Position numbers and translations under genes: made by a program. 64,000 nt of DNA, taken from the NCBI RefSeq assembly GCF_040954645.1, contig NC_092804.1, positions 93,628,862 through 93,692,861 on the forward strand, read 5' to 3'. Shown here one piece after another: positions 34,979-44,399 of the stretch; within the stretch, counting starts at the first letter, position 1, and each line of letters begins with the position of its first letter. The notes under the pieces were generated by a model. The model did no database searches, was not told the origin of the DNA, and was given only the letters and a program-made list of their open reading frames with translations. This stretch comes from Diabrotica undecimpunctata. Lineage: Eukaryota > Arthropoda > Insecta > Coleoptera > Chrysomelidae.

Positions 34979-36982
34979 GTGACAACCACTCATTCCACCC
35001 GACGCAACTTAGATACAACAAATTCCCAACTTCTTAAAATTTACAATGACATCCACTCTTTTAATATCCATCCATTATTATGGGACACTTTCGATCGTCT
35101 TTCTCACCAAAAAGCTCAACACATTTCTGACACCAAAACCCAAACCCAGAAACGTAAACTGGACCAACTTATCTCTGAACAAAATCCAAAGTCCATTTCG
35201 AATCAACAACCTTCTACTGCTGTCCGCAATTTCTCAGAAATCCACATATCCGATTCAGCTACCAAAGCTCTATCAAAAGGCTTCAATTTTTCTGTCACAC
35301 CTCTTTCAATCCCAACTGAGAAAATCATTTGTCAAACTGAAGAAGCTATTTCTCATCTTCCTTCCGACCAAGCCGAAGTCGCCAGACAAGATGCCGCCAG
35401 AATTCTCCGTACTTCCAAACCCCCACCGTCAAATATCAGTCTTTCAGAAAGACGCGCCCTCAAAGAACAATATAACAACCCTGACATTGTCATTCTTCCG
35501 GCCGACAAAGGTAATGCGACCGTCATTCTTAACTCTTCTAATTATTTCGACAAAATGTTCGAACTTCTCAATTCCACAGAATACAAACGCGTCCCAAACG
35601 ATCCAACCACCTATCTGGAAAAAACGACCAAATCCATCATAAATAAGTCTAGTCTACCTTCAGATATCAAAAAATCTCTTATACCCAGAGAAAAATCATC
35701 CCGAATTCCAAAGATATACGGCCTTCCAAAAATCCATAAGCCCAATGTTCCCCTAAGACCCATCGTCAGTGCATACAACTGCCCCACTCAGAAATTGGCA
35801 AAACATCTCGCTTTATCCTTACAACCATTAGCCGAAAAAGCTTCGTCTTTTGTCAAAAACTCTATTCATTTTATTGATCTTCTGAAAAATATTTCTTTTT
35901 CATCCTCAGATATACTAGTTAGTTTTGACATTGTTTCTTTGTTCACCAACATTCCCATCGATGAAACCATTTCCATCTTGGACTCTAAACATCAAATCCC
36001 CCAAGACACACTATCTCTTATAAAACACTGCATGTCTAATACATACTTTTCATTCCAAAATCATTTCTATCGTCAAATCAAAGGTGCCCCAATGGGATCT
36101 CCCCTCTCTCCCGTAATAGCTGATATTTTCATGGAACATTTCGAAACAGCAGCCCTGTCCTCATCAAATCTCAAACCCGCCTGCTGGTTACGGTATGTTG
36201 ATGACACTTTTGTCATTTGGCCCCATGGTAAAGACACGTTAGATCTCTTCCTCTCCCACCTGAATGGAATACATCCTAGTATTCAATTCACGATGGAAGT
36301 TGAGTCTGAAGCGTCTTTGCCATTCCTTGATGTTCTTATTCAGAAAAACTTACCTCACAGTTTTTCCTATTCCGTGTACCGGAAACCCACTCATACAAAC
36401 CGATATCTTAATGCCCAGTCATATCGTCACCCCGCCCAACTCAATTCAGTTGTCAACACTCTCATTTCTCGTTCCATAAGACTTAGCGACAACAATCATA
36501 GGTCATCCGAAATTAATTCAATAAGGCAAACACTCTTACAAAACGGCTACCACAAAACCCAAGTCAATAAGAGCATTCAAAAACATCTAAACCCCATTCC
36601 ATCCAAAAAAGAAACCTTGCCGCCGGATCAACCCAAAATCTTTCTACCTTTTATTAAAGGTGTCACTGATAAGATCAGTAGAACTCTTCTTCCTCTAAAT
36701 ATCAAAACCATCTTCACTACTCACTCCAAGTTGTCCAATCTCGTCAGATCCGCAAAAGACCAAATCCCTAATGAAGACCATGGTGTCTACGAGATACCCT
36801 GTTCCAGTTGCCCACGTACATACATCGGACAGACAAACCGACGAATCCATAACCGTATTTACGAACATTCTATATCTGTCAAACATTCCGATACTACTTC
36901 AGCCTTAGCCCAACATCATATTCAAACAGGCCACAAAATAGATTTCGAAAAAGCAAAAACCATCGCCCCCATCCGCTCCTAA
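34979..36982 (+). CDS. PLE-A reverse transcriptase / GIY-YIG protein, nearly full length
   Basis: A 667-codon open frame. The N-terminal region of about 130 residues is unknown. The reverse transcriptase follows: PADKGNATVILN (about 185), YGLPKIHKPNVPLRPIVS, SFDIVSLFTNIP, GAPMGSPLSPVIADI, catalytic RYVDDTFVIW and LPFLDVLIQK, then YRKPTHTNRYLNAQS. The C-terminal GIY-YIG nuclease has GVYEIPCSSCPRTYIGQTNR. It ends early: codon TTA of other copies is TAA at 36980-36982, and the conserved tail KSRIIREAIEIEKRP continues in frame beyond it. The frame begins in the inverted pLTR with no ATG before about 35553, so the true N-terminus is probably lost or supplied by another exon. Confidence 0.9.
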   Translation: MTTTHSTRRNLDTTNSQLLKIYNDIHSFNIHPLLWDTFDRLSHQKAQHISDTKTQTQKRKLDQLISEQNPKSISNQQPSTAVRNFSEIHISDSATKALSKGFNFSVTPLSIPTEKIICQTEEAISHLPSDQAEVARQDAARILRTSKPPPSNISLSERRALKEQYNNPDIVILPADKGNATVILNSSNYFDKMFELLNSTEYKRVPNDPTTYLEKTTKSIINKSSLPSDIKKSLIPREKSSRIPKIYGLPKIHKPNVPLRPIVSAYNCPTQKLAKHLALSLQPLAEKASSFVKNSIHFIDLLKNISFSSSDILVSFDIVSLFTNIPIDETISILDSKHQIPQDTLSLIKHCMSNTYFSFQNHFYRQIKGAPMGSPLSPVIADIFMEHFETAALSSSNLKPACWLRYVDDTFVIWPHGKDTLDLFLSHLNGIHPSIQFTMEVESEASLPFLDVLIQKNLPHSFSYSVYRKPTHTNRYLNAQSYRHPAQLNSVVNTLISRSIRLSDNNHRSSEINSIRQTLLQNGYHKTQVNKSIQKHLNPIPSKKETLPPDQPKIFLPFIKGVTDKISRTLLPLNIKTIFTTHSKLSNLVRSAKDQIPNEDHGVYEIPCSSCPRTYIGQTNRRIHNRIYEHSISVKHSDTTSALAQHHIQTGHKIDFEKAKTIAPIRS

Positions 36983-37089
36983 AAATCGAGAATCATTCGT
37001 GAAGCTATCGAAATCGAAAAACGGCCTAACAGCTTGAACACGCGCGATGACGCGAAACGATTGCCGGCAACATGGCGACCCCTGCTAAA

Positions 37090-37345
37090 CATAAACGGAT
37101 TATCAGAAAAACTTAAAGCAATAGGAAATAAATTCAACATTCAAAACAACAAACACATTGAGATCTATATTATCTTGAACTAAACCTAACAATGAATAAG
37201 AAAAAACAAACAATTGTATTTATAAGATACCTCGTGAATGGGAACATTTTTCTTTTATTACCGTTAAATATTAGAATAAGTAAACATCAATCTTATATCA
37301 AAAATGGAGAATTTGATAGATCTCAAATATGAGGAATAGTGTATA
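37090..37345 (+). pseudogene. PLE-E GIY-YIG domain remnant (left arm)
   Basis: Broken frames read YINGLSEKLKAIGNKFNIQ, then CIYKIP and further on weak matches to the GET-RP and EHQ-Y segments of a PLE nuclease. Many stops. The copies at 41095-41333 (inverted) and 41630-41890 (direct) help to see the domain. Confidence 0.5.
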
Positions 37346-37624
37346 AGTGTAGTCTACTAATCCCTGAAATGTTTCAAAATGTTCGTCGTAATTTCGAACA
37401 GCGACTTTATAGTTGTATGAACGTTGGTGGATATTATTTTGAACAATTAACATGTTCAACATTCAATTAACGCAGGCAGCTTATTACATATGCCAACCTT
37501 CAAATAGGGGTAGATTAAGGGTCACCGTCAAGGCCATAAACCATTGCCGTACGGATGTAGTTGAAACCAATAAGGTTTTTTTTGAAAAATTATGAGTTAT
37601 GCATTAATTTGTTTAGTGACATCT

Positions 37625-37960
37625 CTCTCTTTCTCCAATGGCGCCACAACCCGAATCGAGCCTTATCCTATTCCAAACTATGCCTCCTACCTTGAGGTCT
37701 AGCAAATTTTGCGCGTCTGCTGCCACTTCATCCTCTTACCTTTTCCGTTGCCTTCGTTTTGGGCTGTTGCCCTGCATTTTACTATCTAGGGCTCTTTTTC
37801 GCAATCTTTCGGTCTCCATCATCACTACATGACCAGCCCATCGAAGTCTCCGAAGTTTAATGAATTCTGAGATCGGTGCCTCGTTGAACAGTTGGTAGAG
37901 TTCATAGCTGTACATGGATCTCCATACTTCGTTTTCGTTCTCGTTACATATACTTTAAAA
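37625..37960 (-). pseudogene. LINE reverse transcriptase C-terminal fragment (left arm)
   Basis: The minus strand has SYELYQLFNEAPISEFIK, then RLRWAGHVVMMETERLRKR, KRRQRKR, a stop, and EDEVAADAQNLLD. The WAGHVV and basic-to-acidic ending are typical of RTE-like C-termini. The mirror copy is at 40470-40800. Confidence 0.7.
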
Positions 37961-38427
37961 ATCCCAATAAAGTTAAAAACATTTAAAAGTAAAAACTTTT
38001 AACACTAATAAAAAAAAAAGCGTGGCACTTGGAGAGTGCCGAGAGAAGTAAATACTTAATATAACTATATGTAGCTGTATGTCTCTGTTGTTACTATATG
38101 TAGCTGATTGAAATTTTATGTCTGTTTATTACTGAATTGTTAATATTTTTTATAATATAATTACACATTTAAGTTCTTTGAAATTTATAAAACAATATTT
38201 TTTTTTAAATTTTGTTTAATGACTTAATTTAGTGACTGTGACTTAGCAATTTTCAAAATTTGTTAAATATAATACCTATAAAATTTATTCATCATACCTA
38301 TTTTCATTATTATTTCGTATTTCTGCTTAATTATTTAATTTTGATTATTATTATATTCTAAAAATAATCATGAATAATGGGAGGGTATATTAATTAATTT
38401 TCATTCAAAACTTTCCATTTGTAAATA

Positions 38428-38428
<1 letters not shown>

Positions 38429-38490
<62 letters not shown>
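38429..38490. repeat. (CA)n-(TA)n compound microsatellite
   Basis: CA repeat to about 38444, then TA to 38490. The mirror image is at 39928-39995. Confidence 0.95.
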
Positions 38491-38495
<5 letters not shown>

Positions 38496-38535
38496 ATTAC
38501 TGAGTTCTCGGGAAGAACTGCGTTGAGAATTTAAA

Positions 38536-38577
38536 ACTCGACGTTTCAGCACCCATTTTGGAGCCATTATCAAGAGT
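38536..38577 (-). ncRNA. Hammerhead ribozyme motif, PLE-A, stem II mutated
   Basis: As in other PLE-A copies but GCT replaces GCC in the 3' strand of stem II. Confidence 0.65.
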
Positions 38578-38739
38578 GATACGGTTCGGTTCGAGTTCGG
38601 GGTCTCAATCTGCCTACTCCCCTCACTCGAGACGTACCAGTATCGTGTTCTATATTGCAAGAACTGTCTCTCGGTACTGAGGTCTCAATCTGCCTACTCC
38701 TCAGTGTCGAGTGACAACCGGTCTTACCCTGTGTGGCTG

Positions 38740-38747
38740 CTTTTATA
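38740..38747 (-). promoter_or_regulatory. TATA box of PLE-A pLTR (inverted copy)
   Basis: TATAAAAG on the minus strand, preceded by two CCACGTCAG sites, mirroring 39620-39679. Confidence 0.5.
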
Positions 38748-38947
38748 CTCGCTGTATGCGCGGGAACGGTATGCGCTGACGTGGTCTGAACTGACGTGGC
38801 CTGAGCGGTGTGGGCGAAAATGATTCTCGCTTTTAATGAGCGGAGGGGGCGATGGTTTTTGCTTTTTCGAAATAGAACCCGATACTGGTACGTCTCGAGT
38901 GAGGGGAGTAGGCAGATTGAGACCCCGAACTCGAACCGAACCGTATC

Positions 38948-38989
38948 ACTCTTGATAATGGCTCCAAAATGGGTGCCGAAACGTCGAGT
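38948..38989 (+). ncRNA. Hammerhead ribozyme motif, PLE-A
   Basis: Full motif, ACTC/GAGT, TTGATAA, GGC/GCC, GAA, ACGT, C17. Confidence 0.72.
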
Positions 38990-39062
38990 TTTAAATTCTC
39001 AACGCGGTTCTTCCCGAGAACTCAGTAATTTTCATTTATCTGACCGCGGAAACTTATTCGAA

Positions 39063-39063
39063 C

Positions 39064-39135
<72 letters not shown>
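39063..39135. repeat. (TA)n microsatellite
   Basis: TA run between two PLE-A pieces. Confidence 0.95.
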
Positions 39136-39137
<2 letters not shown>

Positions 39138-39600
39138 CAAAATCTTTCTACCTTTCATTAAAGGTGTCACTGACAAGATCAGTAGAACTCTTATCCCCCT
39201 TAATATCAAAACCATCTTCACCACTCACTCCAAATTGTCCAATCTCGTCAGATCCGTAAAAGACCAAATCCCCAATGAAGACCATGGTGTCTACGAGATA
39301 CCTTGTTCCAGTTGCCCACGTACATACGTAGGGCAGACAAACCGACGAATCCATAACCGTATTTACGAACATTCTATATCAGTCAAACATTCCGATACCA
39401 CTTCAGCCCTAGCCCAACATCATATTCAGACAGGCCACAAAATAGACTTCGAAAAAGCAAAAACCATCGCTCCCATCCGCTCATTAAAAGCGAGAATCAT
39501 TCGTGAAGCTATCGAAATCGAAAAACGGCCTAACAGCTTGAACACGCGCGATGACGCGAAACGATTGCCGGCAACATGGCGACCCCTGCTTCAGCGACCT
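39136..39600 (+). CDS. PLE-A GIY-YIG nuclease, C-terminal part
   Basis: The frame gives KIFLPFIKGVTDKISRTLIP, the linker THSKLSNLVRSVKDQ, the GIY-YIG motif GVYEIPCSSCPRTYVGQTNR and the end SLKARIIREAIEIEKRPNSL. It then reads on through the region that becomes the pLTR promoter. It lacks the reverse transcriptase. Here the codon that is a stop at 36980 in the longest copy is a normal Leu. The exact end of the natural protein is unclear because the frame stays open to 39849. Confidence 0.75.
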
Positions 39601-39619
39601 CCCGCCCACACCGCTCAGG

Positions 39620-39679
39620 CCACGTCAGTTCAGACCACGTCAGCGCATACCGTTCCCGCGCATACAGCGAGTATAAAAG
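39620..39679 (+). promoter_or_regulatory. Predicted PLE-A promoter: two CCACGTCAG sites and TATA box
   Basis: CCACGTCAG at 39620-39628 and 39635-39643 (TGACGTGG on the other strand, CRE/ATF-like core) and TATAAAAG at 39672-39679. Transcription would start about 30 bp downstream and run through the ribozyme at 39842. Confidence 0.55.
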
Positions 39680-39841
39680 CAGCCACACAGGGTAAGACCG
39701 GTTGTCACTCGACACTGAGGAGTAGGCAGATTGAGACCTCAGTACCGAGAGACAGTTCTTGCAATATAGAACACGATACTGGTACGTCTCGAGTGAGGGG
39801 AGTAGGCAGATTGAGACCCCGAACTCGAACCGAACCGTATC

Positions 39842-39883
39842 ACTCTTGATAATGGCTCCAAAATGGGTGCCGAAACGTCGAGT
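39842..39883 (+). ncRNA. Hammerhead ribozyme motif, PLE-A (reference copy)
   Basis: Stem I ACTC (39842-39845) with GAGT (39880-39883), core TTGATAA (39846-39852), stem II from GGC to GCC with a G-rich inner part, GAA (39872-39874), ACGT (39875-39878), C17 at 39879. Relative to the canonical core, C3 is U and G8 is A, which keeps the 3-8 pair. Confidence 0.75.
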
Positions 39884-39923
39884 TTTAAATTCTCAACGCA
39901 GTTCTTCCCGAGAACTCAGTAAT

Positions 39924-39927
<4 letters not shown>

Positions 39928-39995
<68 letters not shown>
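39928..39995. repeat. (TA)n-(TG)n compound microsatellite
   Basis: Mirror of 38429-38490. Confidence 0.95.
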
Positions 39996-40469
39996 TATTT
40001 ACAAATGGAAAGTTTTGAATGAAAATTAATTAATATACCCTCCCATTATTCATGATTATTTTTAGAATATAATAATAATCAAAATTAAATAATTAAGCAG
40101 AAATACGAAATAATAATGAAAATAGGTATGATGAATAAATTTTATAGGTATTATATTTAACAAATTTTGAAAATTGCTAAGTCACAGTCACTAAATTAAG
40201 TCATTAAACAAAATTTAAAAAAAAATATTGTTTTATAAATTTCAAAGAACTTAAATGTGTAATTATATTATAAAAAATATTAACAATTCAGTAATAAACA
40301 GACATAAAATTTCAATCAGCTACATATAGTAACAACAGAGACATACAGCTACATATAGTTATATTAAGTATTTACTTCTCTCGGCACTCTCCAAGTGCCA
40401 CGCTTTTTTTTTTATTAGTGTTAAAAGTTTTTACTTTTAAATGTTTTTAACTTTATTGGGATTTTTAAA

Positions 40470-40800
40470 GTATATGTAACGAGAACGAAAACGAAGTATG
40501 GAGATCCATGTACAGCTATGAACTCTACCAACTGTTCAACGAGGCACCGATCTCAGAATTCATTAAACTTCGGAGACTTCGATGGGCTGGTCATGTAGTG
40601 ATGATGGAGACCGAAAGATTGCGAAAAAGAGCCCTAGATAGTAAAATGCAGGGCAACAGCCCAAAACGAAGGCAACGGAAAAGGTAAGAGGATGAAGTGG
40701 CAGCAGACGCGCAAAATTTGCTAGACCTCAAGGTAGGAGGCATAGTTTGGAATAGGATAAGGCTCGATTCGGGTTGTGGCGCCATTGGAGAAAGAGAGAG
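40470..40800 (+). pseudogene. LINE reverse transcriptase C-terminal fragment (right arm)
   Basis: Mirror copy of 37625-37960, same stop after KRRQRKR. Confidence 0.7.
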
Positions 40801-41094
40801 ATGTCACTAAACAAATTAATGCATAACTCATAATTTTTCAAAAAAAACCTTATTGGTTTCAACTACATCCGTACGGCAATGGTTTATGGCCTTGACGGTG
40901 ACCCTTAATCTACCCCTATTTGAAGGTTGGCATATGTAATAAGCTGCCTGCGTTAATTGAATGTTGAACATGTTAATTGTTCAAAATAATATCCACCAAC
41001 GTTCATACAACTATAAAGTCGCTGTTCGAAATTACGACGAACATTTTGAAACATTTCAGGGATTAGTAGACTACACTTATACACTATTCCTCAT

Positions 41095-41333
41095 ATTTGA
41101 GATCTATCAAATTCTCCATTTTTGATATAAGATTGATGTTTACGTATTCTAATATTTAACGGTAATAAAAGAAAAATGTTCCCATTCACGAGGTATCTTA
41201 TAAATACAATTGTTTGTTTTTTCTTATTCATTGTTAGGTTTAGTTCAAGATAATATAGATCTCAATGTGTTTGTTGTTTTGAATGTTGAATTTATTTCCT
41301 ATTGCTTTAAGTTTTTCTGATAATCCGTTTATG
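41095..41333 (-). pseudogene. PLE-E GIY-YIG remnant (right arm)
   Basis: Mirror copy of 37090-37345. Confidence 0.5.
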
Positions 41334-41629
41334 TATGATGTAGATATTTTCCTCGGATTATTTCTTGTAAATGTTATAAGATCACGTTCTAAGTTGTTCT
41401 GTTCCATTCGGTCTATTTTTGAAAATTCATTATTTAAAAATTAAATTAAATTAAAAATTTTCCCAAAAATTTCGTTCTTAGAGGAGAAACATTTGTTAAA
41501 AAAAATGATTATGTTTTGTCATTTATAAATATGGAATTTTGAAGAATAGACCGAATTAAATAGAATAACTTAGAACAGGACCCTATAATATTCACAATAA
41601 ATAATACGAGGATTATAGCAATACCATAC

Positions 41630-41890
41630 ATAAAAGCATGATCGGAAAAACTTAAAAACGGGAGTAAATCAATTCAACGTTCAAAACAACAAACACATTG
41701 AGATCTATTTTATCTACAACTAAACCTAAGAATGAAAAAGAAAAACCAAGAATTGCATTTTTAAAATGTCTTGTGAATTCGAACATTTTTATTTAGGCGA
41801 AACATTAAGACCCTTGATGTTAAAATAAGTGAGCATCAAACATATCAAAAATAGAGAATATGATATATTTTAAAAATACACATGGGAAAA
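41630..41890 (+). pseudogene. PLE-E GIY-YIG remnant, third copy
   Basis: A diverged direct relative of 37105-37345. It preserves NCIFKMSCEFEHFYLGETLRP, then a shift and SEHQ-like residues. The CxxxxxFYLGETLRP run is a PLE-type GIY-YIG signature. It lies just outside the palindrome, so the outer edge of the right arm is inside an older PLE-E region. Confidence 0.55.
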
Positions 41891-43013
41891 TGAACATAGA
41901 GTTCAATGGAAAAGATTCAAGTATAATTCAGAAAGAAACAGATGGTAAAAATAGAATAACTAAAGAAGCGGCTCTAATTATGATGAATGAAACCGCATCG
42001 CAAATTCCTCAGTAGAATGTACTATGATCTGGTTACCCATATTAAAAGAAGAAATCAATAGAACGAAAATACCACTATTAGTAAGTCAATAACATATCGA
42101 GGATACATCATTTATGTTTTAAAATAAAATAACGTACATGTAAGATCGGAGTTTGGTGTTAAGATTGAGAATAAACTAAATGTAAGATCAAATACTTACC
42201 ATGTCGAGATAATATCATGAGGTTTTCTCGTCATAATTTACTATGGGATCACTAACAGGAGAATTTTACTGTCGATAATTGCGTGTGGTTGTCTGTTTAA
42301 AGACAAATGACATGCTATAATTTTTCTGACGGGTATTCTTAAGTTAAAGTTGATTTCATGTATTCGAATGAACTATCTTCAATAAAGTGGTCCCGGGTAC
42401 GCAACTCAAAATTATCGACAATATCATTTTAAAGTTATTTATTTTAAATTATTAGAAGAATTGTTTACCAAGTAACAAAAACAAAATTTGTTTAATTTAT
42501 TAATGTTTTGTATTTTGAGCACAATTTCCGAAAATTTGAATATTGGAAATTGAAACGTTAAAGAAACTTATTTTATAGTAATATTGAGGGTTATTCATAA
42601 TAAGAAATAGTTAATTACGTATCTATGTAAAGTGATTATGAATGTCGATGTTCTTTTAGAGTTCTTATTGTCTGGTATTCTATTAATAGTTGTATTTCAT
42701 TCTCCTCCGTGTTTTGAAGCAATTCATTTATGTTTTCTATTATGCGTATGTTTTTGATCTCATTATTCTTTATTATATCCATCAGTGTATTCACTTTTAT
42801 TCTTTTTCTTGATGCGAAGTTATTTTTTTTGTTAATAAAAAAAAAGATAAACAAACATTATGTACTGTCTTTATTTTCGATATCTAGGTATGATCTAGTT
42901 TTGATTATACTCTATAGGTTTTATTAGCAAATGTTGAAAAAACATCAAAATATATTTTTAATAAAAATATTAAAATATGTTATTAAAAATATTAACAGTT
43001 TACTTTATTTTAG
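41891..43013. other. AT-rich spacer, nothing recognised
   Basis: No convincing coding region, repeat or RNA gene. Confidence 0.55.
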
Positions 43014-43242
43014 GACCTATGGGAGGAAGCGGCTAAGTTTCCTCTCTTCGGTAAGCTTCACGACATGTCAGTATATATTTTTACGTACATCAACTCTATG
43101 GCAGAAAGAGAGAAACTTAATGATGAGTCAAGAAGGTTATGTGACATTAGACCTACAGGAGCTATCCTCATAGTTTCAGAATGTAGAGGTGAAAAGGCAG
43201 ATGATACGCTCAATATATCTATAGGACATCTGATTGGAAAAC
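43014..43242 (+). CDS. Possible internal exon of an unidentified host gene
   Basis: A TTTACTTTATTTTAG acceptor precedes an open frame beginning DLWEEAAKFPLFGKLHD, then MSVYIFTYINSMAEREKLN, then RRLCDIRPTGAILIVSECRG and ISIGHLIGK. A possible donor, C|GTACGA, follows at 43243. Codon use is mixed and the protein looks globular and conserved, unlike the transposon proteins around it. I do not recognise the family. No further exon was found in the window. It could also be an exon copied into a transposon or a pseudogene. Confidence 0.45.
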
Positions 43243-43724
43243 GTACGAAAATTCTAATATTTTTTATCTATCAAAAACATTAGGTGTAAATGTTTAGGTA
43301 ATGTCAGCATCTATTGAAAATATTGCAGTAAGCAATAATTACAGTCTATAGCAATATTCTATAGAAAACTTAAAACTAGAGACAAACTCACTTATATTTA
43401 TTTAGCTCTGATACTTTTCTCGATTTTTCACTTCATTAACTTAAGGTCTTCTTCCTCGTAAGATATCTGGAAGGAGCTTGTTGTCTTATAAGCTGAATAT
43501 TATAGACATTGGCTGGTAGAATTATTTGTTGGTGCCCATTGGTAAATAAAGCCAATAAAGGCTAAATATATCCTACTGTAGGAGAGTTAGTATCCAATCT
43601 TTGAAAGAAGACTAAAATTTAAGAATAATGGAGAGTCCCTTTACTGCCATGATTGCATGTCATATGTCCATACAAGTTTTAGAATTTGTTTATATAACAG
43701 TAATTAATCGGAGATTATAATGAT
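43243..43724. other. Spacer, nothing recognised
   Basis: AT-rich, no open frame of note. Part may be eroded BEL/Pao sequence upstream of 43725. Confidence 0.5.
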
Positions 43725-44399
43725 ATTGCCTTATTTAGCCGATAGCCGATCCCGAATTTAACTGTAGTCAATCTATTGATTTTTTTAATGGGTTGTAGTA
43801 TATTTTCGAAGGTGTTGTTAGAAGGTTAAATTGAAAGTAAAGCAGGAAAACCAGATGCCCTAAATACCGTTTTTGGGTATATTTTGTTAGGACCAACTAG
43901 CACACCTAACCTTTCGTCAACTTCGCTTGTTTGTCTTTCAAATATTGAAGACCCACTAGATTCTTCATTAACGAAATTTTGGAAAATGAAAAACATACCG
44001 GAAAAGCCAGTTTCAGAACCAGAAGACGCTCTGTGCGAGAACATTTATCGGGAAACGCATAATCGGGACGTCTCGGGTAAATATGTTGTGTTTTGCCTTT
44101 TCGTGAATCACCGCCTTGTTTGCAAGATAGTTATGATATATAACTAAATTTAAATAGACTGCTATCATTAGAACGGCGCTTATTTCGTCAATCAAGTTTG
44201 CAAAAGGAATTTACATATGCAGGAGTATCTTGATTTAGGTCATATACAGTTAGTCCCTAACGCCGAAAAGACAAAGGGAAAGTATTATATTCCACATCAT
44301 TGCGTTGTGAAACGAGATAGTTTCAAGTAAAATTCGAGTTGTGTATAATGCGTCTCAGAAAAGTCCCAATCTTGGCAAATCTTTGAACGACTATTTACT
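43725..44399 (+). pseudogene. BEL/Pao protease end and RT start
   Basis: Broken frames read ADPEF-like residues, then KAGKPDALNTVFGYILLGPT (the Pao-type protease domain end), SLTKFWKMKNIPEKP and ENIYRETHNRDVSGKYVV. After shifts come SLERRLFRQSSLQKEF, QEYLDLGHIQLVPN, YYIPHHCVVKRDSF and RVVYNASQKSPNLGKSLNDY. These are the linker and RT fingers of BEL/Pao Pol. At least three frame changes are present. Confidence 0.8.

Larger units (their letters stand above)
34734..37086 (+). mobile_element. PLE-A, most complete copy
   Basis: An inverted pLTR (34734-34986, minus orientation) is followed by the longest PLE-A coding region. Homology with other copies stops at 37086, where the left arm of a large palindrome begins, so its own 3' pLTR is missing. 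It provides the reference for the truncated copies at 8936, 19975, 38490 and 39136. Confidence 0.88.
38490..39062. mobile_element. Head-to-head PLE-A ends
   Basis: A minus-oriented PLE-A 3' end (38490-38873, with a small internal deletion at 38816) joins at 38874 a plus-oriented pLTR (38874-39062). Coding sequence is reduced to a few dozen codons. The same design, more symmetrical, occurs at 53550, 55757 and 57075 in other PLE families. Confidence 0.8.
39136..39930 (+). mobile_element. PLE-A 3' end, 5'-truncated at (TA)n
   Basis: Plus-oriented PLE-A starting in the linker before GIY-YIG and ending with the complete pLTR at (TA)n 39931. Unlike the other copies it has no inverted cap; the coding part touches TA directly. 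Confidence 0.85.
37090..41333. repeat. Large palindrome: 1.73-kb arms, 786-bp spacer
   Basis: Left arm 37090-38816, right arm 39603-41333, nearly identical and inverted. From the outside in, each arm carries a PLE-E fragment, a LINE C-terminus, AT-rich sequence, a (TG)n-(TA)n junction and the PLE-A pLTR with promoter region. The spacer holds further PLE-A pieces. The duplication therefore extends about 1.4 kb beyond the PLE-A sequences. Confidence 0.9.

Noticed and set aside
34979..34981. GTG as a genuine start codon of the PLE-A ORF
   Set aside because: It lies inside the inverted pLTR and is not an ATG; the frame simply opens there because of the junction.
42540..42570. GAAACGTTAAA-like sequences (also about 29010 and 31045) as further hammerheads
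   Set aside because: No core CTGANGA or TTGANAA at the right distance and no stem I or II pairing.
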